From Selenomonadaceae bacterium (GTDB taxonomy: Bacteria; Bacillota; Negativicutes; Selenomonadales; Selenomonadaceae), in contig JAFXTD010000055.1 of NCBI GenBank assembly GCA_017535925.1, forward strand, positions 88,258-152,257: 64,000 nt of DNA. Direction: 5' to 3'. Each line of letters starts with the position of its first letter. Positions within the stretch are counted from its first letter, which is position 1. The position numbers and the translations under genes are program-made. Shown here one piece after another: positions 60,029-64,000 of this stretch. A model generated the notes under the pieces. The model was not told the origin of the DNA. It searched no databases and was given only the letters and a program-made list of their open reading frames with translations.

Positions 60029-61060
60029 TTAAACAAGCATGCCTTCGCCGCCGCCGCGAACGATAACAATCTGTCCTTTGTCTTCCATTGTGCGGATAAT
60101 ATTGACGACCTTCGTTTGCGCCTCTTCCACGTCGCGAATCTTGACGGGACCCATGTAAGAAATTTCTTCTTTCAACATATCGGCGGCGCGCTTGGACATG
60201 TTCTTGTAAATTTTTTCGGCAACTTCGTCGCTGGTCGCCTTCATTGCCAGAGACAAATCTTTGGTATCGACTTCGCGCAAGACAAGCTGCAACGAACGGT
60301 CGTCCAACATGATAATATCCTCGAAGACGAACATGAGCTGCTTGATTTCTTCGGCAAGTTCGGGGCTGTCGACTTCCAACGATTCGATAATGGCACGCTC
60401 CGTCGAACGGTCGACGCGGTTCAAAATTTCTACGACACTGGGCACGCCGCCGGCAATCGTAAAGTCTTGCGTCGACAAAGAGGAAAGTTTCTTTTCCAAG
60501 ACGCGCTCGACTTCGCGGATAACGTCGGGTGAAGTTCTGTCCATGAGTGCGATACGCTTTGCAACGTCGGCTTGAGCGTCGACTGACAAACCGCTCATGA
60601 CGATACCGGCTTGGTCGGGCGAAAGATAAGCCATAACCAAAGCGATTGTCTGCGGGTGTTCGTTTTGCAGGAAGTTCAAAAGTTGTGAGGGGTCGGTTTT
60701 GCGAAGGAACTCGAACGGACGAACTTGCAAGCTGGTCGTGAGGCGGTTAAGGATTTCGGTCGCCTTTTCCGCGCCCAAAGCTTTTTCCAAAACGGATTGA
60801 GCGTATTCAAGACCGCCGGTTGAAATGTAGTCGTTCGCCATCATCAACTGATAAAATTCGCTGATGACGGCATTTTTCTTTTCTATGCTGACGTGGCGAT
60901 TGTTGGCTATCTCCAATGTAATTGATTCGATTTCGTCTTCGTCCATGTGCTCGAAAACTTTTGCCGCGTGGTCGCCGCCGAGTGCAATAAATAAAATCGC
61001 GGCTTTTTCGTGAGCCGTCAAGGGTTTCGGCTCGTTATACATATCCTGTAAACTGGGCAT
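60029..61060 (-). CDS. fliG: Flagellar motor switch protein FliG
   Basis: Rotor protein that couples torque and switching. It has 343 residues; the middle domain motif EHPQTIALVMAYL is present, and the C-terminal charged domain (LRSLQLVLREVDTKDLSLA-type region) follows. ATG behind GGAGGAG. The stop TAA opens a heptamer array. Confidence 0.95.
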   Translation of the reverse strand: MPSLQDMYNEPKPLTAHEKAAILFIALGGDHAAKVFEHMDEDEIESITLEIANNRHVSIEKKNAVISEFYQLMMANDYISTGGLEYAQSVLEKALGAEKATEILNRLTTSLQVRPFEFLRKTDPSQLLNFLQNEHPQTIALVMAYLSPDQAGIVMSGLSVDAQADVAKRIALMDRTSPDVIREVERVLEKKLSSLSTQDFTIAGGVPSVVEILNRVDRSTERAIIESLEVDSPELAEEIKQLMFVFEDIIMLDDRSLQLVLREVDTKDLSLAMKATSDEVAEKIYKNMSKRAADMLKEEISYMGPVKIRDVEEAQTKVVNIIRTMEDKGQIVIVRGGGEGMLV

Positions 61061-61084
61061 TTAATCTCCTCCGTTCAAATCAAA

Positions 61085-61150
61085 AGTGGTTAGTGCAAAG
61101 TGATTAGTGATTAGAATTCTAACCACTAACCACTAACCACTAACCACTAA
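61085..61150 (-). repeat. Inverted heptamer array between fliF and fliG
   Basis: In the transcript: TAA of fliF, then four TTAGTGG units, a centre TTAGAATTCTAA, then TCACTAA-type units in the opposite orientation. The two arms can fold on each other. Confidence 0.9.
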
Positions 61151-61151
61151 A

Positions 61152-62861
61152 TTACTCGTCTTCGGTGAGCCAAATCTTTATAAGCATGGCAACTTCCGCA
61201 GGTTTCTCGTCGATAAGCTTTAAGATGGCTTGCTTCTCGTGAAGTTGTTGTCTTTCCTCTTCTGTGAGGTTGTCTTCCGGTATAAGGTCGTCTTCGATGT
61301 CTTGTGCTCGCTGTTGTGCTTGAGCTGCTTGAGCCTCTTGTTCGGCTTGAATTGTTGCAAGGCGTTGTTCCTCTTCGACGCGGCGTTGTTCTTCTTCGAT
61401 TCGCCGCTGCTCTTCTTCAGCCAAGCGTTGTTCTTCTTTGGCTTTTCTTTCGGCCTCAAGCCGGGCTTCGATTTCCGCCTGACGCTCTTTGCGTTTCTTC
61501 CAGCGATACATAAGGAAGCCGCCCAAAAGTAATGCCGCAAGTAAAATCATAGCCGCAATCTCCGTGTACAAAATTCTGTCTTTGCGCAACTGCTCCAATC
61601 TTGCCTCTTCCGCTTTTTGATCGAGGAGGTCGGTATTAAAGGGCATGGGCTCGACGGAAATGGTATCGCCGCGTTCCTCATTGATTCCTGCCGCAGAGCT
61701 CACGGCGCGAAGGAGTCCTTCTTGCTGGAGCTCGGTTATCGTATCATTAACCAAGACGGCAACGGTAAGGCGGCGTATGGAACCGGGCGAGGCTATGATT
61801 TTCTGGTTTTCCTCGTTGATTTCGTAATTGCGCGTTGATTCCTTGCGCTCGTATTCGGCGTTGGCGTTCCTGTCTTCGGCGACGTAACCGGGGATATTCG
61901 ATTGAACACCCGCAGGACCGCCGGGCATATTCGATTCGCCGTTGTAACTTTCGGTGATTTCCTGTTGGCTGCGGATAATGCCGGATTCGTCAACTACGGG
62001 CGTGAAAGTTTGGCGGTCAATCTTTCTGTCGTCGAAGTCCAATTCGACACTGACTCTCACGAAAGCATTGCCCTCGCCGAGCGTCTTGTCAAGCATTGTT
62101 TGGATATTTTGCTGAATGTGATCGCGAACCCGCTTTGTCATTTCAATTTGATTAAGCGTCCGCAAATTTTGTGCGTTCTGCTTTTCGAGTTCGTCGTCGT
62201 CGCTTTTATTTAAGATGTTGCCTTGTTCGTCGACGATTGTAATATTTTCGGGCGAAAGACCTTGAATGCTGTGACTTACCAAATTGACAATGCCCTTGAC
62301 CTCCGGCGTCGTCAATTTTGTTTCAGGCTTGAGCATGAGCAAGATTGAGGCCGTCGCGGGCTTTTCATTTTTTTTGTAGAGGCTGTCCTCCGGCAAGACG
62401 ATATGGACACGCGCCTTTTCGACGCTGTCCAAATGTTCGATTGTGCGAGTAAGCTCTCCTTGCAAAGCTTGAAGGTAATTTATTTTATTTTGAAATTCCG
62501 TGACGCCGAGTTTGCTGTCGTCAAAGAGTTCAAAACCTTTGTTGCCGCGAGGCAAACCCGCGCTTGCCAACTCAAGCCGCAAATCGTGAACTTGAGTGAC
62601 GGGCACGAGGATTGTCGCGCCTTTTTTATCTTCAATCAACTCATAGGGAACGCCCGATTCCTTCAGGCTGTTTACAACGTCGCCGGCGTCTTTCGTCTCC
62701 AAATTGGTATACAGCGGCACATATTCGGGTTTGGAGCCGTACCAGAAGCTGATTCCCGCGAAGGCAAGCACCAAGACGAGCAATGCGCCTATGATGATGT
62801 ACTTGCGTCTGCTTTGGTAGCGGTTCCACAGCTCTTGAAGCCGCTCTCTCCAATTCGCCAA
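61152..62861 (-). CDS. fliF: Flagellar MS-ring protein FliF
   Basis: Forms the membrane ring of the basal body. It has 569 residues: an N-terminal membrane helix (25-45), ring-building YscJ/FliF domains (YVPLYTNLETKDAGDVVNSL; LARALEGELTRTI-type region), a second helix near 440-460, and a C-terminal FliG-binding tail. The cytoplasmic tail is extended by an E/Q/R-rich coiled coil of pentapeptide-like repeats (EEEQRRIEEEQRRVEEEQR). The start is TTG at 62861 behind AAAGGA. The stop TAA borders a heptamer array. Confidence 0.94.
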   Translation of the reverse strand: MANWRERLQELWNRYQSRRKYIIIGALLVLVLAFAGISFWYGSKPEYVPLYTNLETKDAGDVVNSLKESGVPYELIEDKKGATILVPVTQVHDLRLELASAGLPRGNKGFELFDDSKLGVTEFQNKINYLQALQGELTRTIEHLDSVEKARVHIVLPEDSLYKKNEKPATASILLMLKPETKLTTPEVKGIVNLVSHSIQGLSPENITIVDEQGNILNKSDDDELEKQNAQNLRTLNQIEMTKRVRDHIQQNIQTMLDKTLGEGNAFVRVSVELDFDDRKIDRQTFTPVVDESGIIRSQQEITESYNGESNMPGGPAGVQSNIPGYVAEDRNANAEYERKESTRNYEINEENQKIIASPGSIRRLTVAVLVNDTITELQQEGLLRAVSSAAGINEERGDTISVEPMPFNTDLLDQKAEEARLEQLRKDRILYTEIAAMILLAALLLGGFLMYRWKKRKERQAEIEARLEAERKAKEEQRLAEEEQRRIEEEQRRVEEEQRLATIQAEQEAQAAQAQQRAQDIEDDLIPEDNLTEEERQQLHEKQAILKLIDEKPAEVAMLIKIWLTEDE

Positions 62862-62883
62862 TAAACTCAGTCCTTTCGGTCAA

Positions 62884-62957
62884 TTAGGAATTAGGAGTTA
62901 GGAATTAGGAATTGAAATCATTCCTCATTCCTCATTCCTCATTCCTAATTATTCCTA
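62884..62957 (-). repeat. Inverted heptamer array between fliE and fliF
   Basis: The fliE stop TAG lies in the first partial unit. TTAGGAA and three TGAGGAA units follow, then a GATTTC centre, then four units in inverse orientation (TTCCTAA type). This gives a long hairpin in the transcript. Confidence 0.9.
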
Positions 62958-63260
62958 CACCTGCATACGCATCAATTCTTGATATGCCGCCGTCGCACGG
63001 TTTCGCAACTGGAGAGTTAATTGGAGCGCGATTTCCGCTTTTTGAGAGGCAACCACCACTTGAGACAAATCCTCTATTCTTCCTGCTGCCATTGCCGCGT
63101 TGAGTCTTTCGGATTCGAGTTCAAGTTCGTTTGTCTTTTTCAGAGCGTCGGTCAAAAATTCTCCAAAACTTTTGACGGGCTGCTCGTCGACTTGTGTTGT
63201 ATCTGTATGAATGCGGGCACTCATGTGCACGGGTGTCATTTCCAACGGTGTTATTTCCAT
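62955..63260 (-). CDS. fliE: Flagellar hook-basal body protein FliE
   Basis: Junction protein between MS ring and rod. The 101-residue length is typical, with the C-terminal family block VVASQKAEIALQLTLQLRN and AYQELMRMQV. ATG behind AAGGTGAT. The stop TAG is part of a heptamer array. Confidence 0.93.
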   Translation of the reverse strand: MEITPLEMTPVHMSARIHTDTTQVDEQPVKSFGEFLTDALKKTNELELESERLNAAMAAGRIEDLSQVVVASQKAEIALQLTLQLRNRATAAYQELMRMQV

Positions 63261-63334
63261 CGTATCACCTTCCCCTTCGTCAACTCTTTCAATTAACGAT
63301 TATAAATGCTTAACAAAATAATATCAAATATTTT

Positions 63335-63398
63335 TTAGTGGTCAGTGATCAGTGGTCAGTGGTCAGAAAAATTCTAATCACTAACAGCTAATCACTAA
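63335..63398 (-). repeat. Inverted heptamer array between flgC and fliE
   Basis: In the transcript: TAA of flgC, then TTAGTGA, TTAGCTG, TTAGTGA, a TTAGAA-type centre, then CCACTGA and TCACTGA units in inverse orientation. Confidence 0.9.
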
Positions 63399-63848
63399 TT
63401 ACCTGCCTATGTCAAGAGCTTTGCTTGCCATAGCTTTTGCCGCCGTGATTGACGTGGCGTTTGCCTCGTAAGCGCGCTGGGCGGTTATCATGTCGACCAT
63501 CTCGGCTACGATATTGACGTTGGGTTTTTCGACGTAGCCTTCGGCATTTGCGTCGGGGTGACCGGGGTCGTAAACCAGAGGTCCTTGCGTATCGTCTTCC
63601 ATAATCGAAACGGCACGAACGCCCTCGCCTGCTTGACGACTCAAACCGACTGCCTGTTGTAAAGCTTTTTCAAAAGTTTTCGGCTCGCGTGTTCGAGGTT
63701 CAAAGACGACGTAACGACGTTTGTAAGCTCCGCCGTTTTCGGTGCGTGTCGTGTTTGAGTTGGCGATATTGTTTGAAATAACATCCATCCTCAAGCGTTC
63801 GGCAGTCAAGCCCGAAGCCGAAGCATCAATTCCAAAAAAGAGTCCCAT
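63399..63848 (-). CDS. flgC: Flagellar basal-body rod protein FlgC
   Basis: Proximal rod protein. It has 149 residues. The N-terminal FlgB/C motif is FGIDASASGLTAERLRMDVISNNIANSNTTRT; the C-terminal block VNIVAEMVDMITAQRAYEANATSI is typical. ATG behind AGGAG. flgB, its usual upstream partner, is not in the 150 bp before it and should lie beyond the window edge. Confidence 0.95.
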   Translation of the reverse strand: MGLFFGIDASASGLTAERLRMDVISNNIANSNTTRTENGGAYKRRYVVFEPRTREPKTFEKALQQAVGLSRQAGEGVRAVSIMEDDTQGPLVYDPGHPDANAEGYVEKPNVNIVAEMVDMITAQRAYEANATSITAAKAMASKALDIGR

Positions 63849-63867
63849 TTAAATTTCTCCTAGGGTG

Positions 63868-63975
63868 TGTTGGTAAATTCAAAAGTAGCGGTTGGCGAAA
63901 GCCCGGTCGTCATGGATGACGACCGCCCGCGTAAAAAGCCGGATGCTTTTTCAGCGGGACGAACGCCCTTTTCTT
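63868..63975 (-). promoter_or_regulatory. Structured leader upstream of flgC
   Basis: Two strong hairpins in the RNA: CCCGC..AAAAAGC / GCTTTTT..GCGGG (63930s to 63956) and a perfect 10-pair CGGTCGTCAT / ATGACGACCG (about 63909-63930). They are flanked by GGCG and CGCC segments that could close them into one multi-branch fold. The role is not known; I could not match it to a riboswitch class. Confidence 0.5.
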
Positions 63976-64000
63976 GTAGGAATTAGGAACTGGGAACTGG
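63976..64000 (+). repeat. Heptamer array at the window edge
   Basis: Plus-strand units GTAGGAA, TTAGGAA, CTGGGAA and the start of a further one; it continues beyond the window. Confidence 0.8.

Noticed and set aside
63868..63975. Cyclic di-GMP riboswitch
   Set aside because: Position fits, but the conserved core of the known classes could not be found; reported only as a structured leader.

Overview
The window reads as a chromosomal segment of an anaerobic, flagellated Firmicute, most likely a Selenomonas-like member of the Negativicutes. The reasons are AGGAGG-type ribosome sites throughout, a Firmicute-order flagellar operon (flgC-fliE-fliF-fliG-fliH-fliI-fliJ), KtrAB potassium uptake, a CBS-domain manganese pyrophosphatase, ThyX, a HypF hydrogenase-maturation protein, and an RTX-type secreted protein that suggests an outer membrane. 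The lineage is an inference; no rRNA or other marker gene is present to fix it. There are no insertion sequences, prophages or CRISPR arrays.

Layout. 1-9600 (minus strand): 5' part of hypF, an RTX repeat protein, plsC and a DUF401 permease behind a flagellin, a second long flagellin with a broken frame, a beta-carbonic anhydrase and a small acidic protein. 9700-19500: thrS, a rhodanese lipoprotein, an amino-acid permease fused to a histidine kinase and receiver, a Uma2-type protein, ktrBA and pyk. 19600-23400: two tandem condensation-domain-like acyltransferases and an MFS exporter. 23500-28800: potABCD, a DNA glycosylase, a YbjN-like protein and tmRNA. 28860-36900 (mostly minus): cheR, tRNA-Pro, yfcE-like phosphodiesterase, rpiB, thyX, then pepD, a TrmH-type methylase, cbiK and glmM. 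36950-42100: a tight five-gene operon of small redox/aromatic-type enzymes and the pyrophosphatase. 42200-51100: a vWA/HTH pair, then mutS and mutL separated by a lipoprotein, an EcoRI-type adenine methyltransferase and a DUF262-HNH nuclease. 51200-53700: rsmB, a TIGR04076-like protein and an intergenic locus that looks like a complete type I toxin-antitoxin system. 53400-63850 (minus): the flagellar basal-body/export operon, interrupted between fliH and fliI by a PIN toxin, its antitoxin and an EVE-like protein, and continuing into cell-wall hydrolases and azlCD.

Regulation. Many sigma-A promoters can be read directly (TTGACA/TTGACG, 16-17 bp, TATAAT/TAAAAT, often with an extended TG). Terminators are usually GC-rich hairpins flanked by A and T runs on both sides. 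Several downstream promoters lie in or directly against the terminator of the gene before.

The most distinctive genome-level signature is a family of 7-bp tandem repeats of the general form TTAGNNN (TTAGGAA, TTAGCTG, TTAGTGG, TTAGTGA, TTAGTAG and variants). They start exactly at the stop codons of at least eight genes, run in the direction of transcription, often form inverted pairs, and in hypF are read in frame as protein. The strongest candidate for an undescribed system is the 24-residue hydrophobic peptide locus at about 53074-53401. It has a sequestered ribosome site, a matching 3' switch sequence, a convergent antisense RNA with a perfect consensus promoter, and terminators on both strands.
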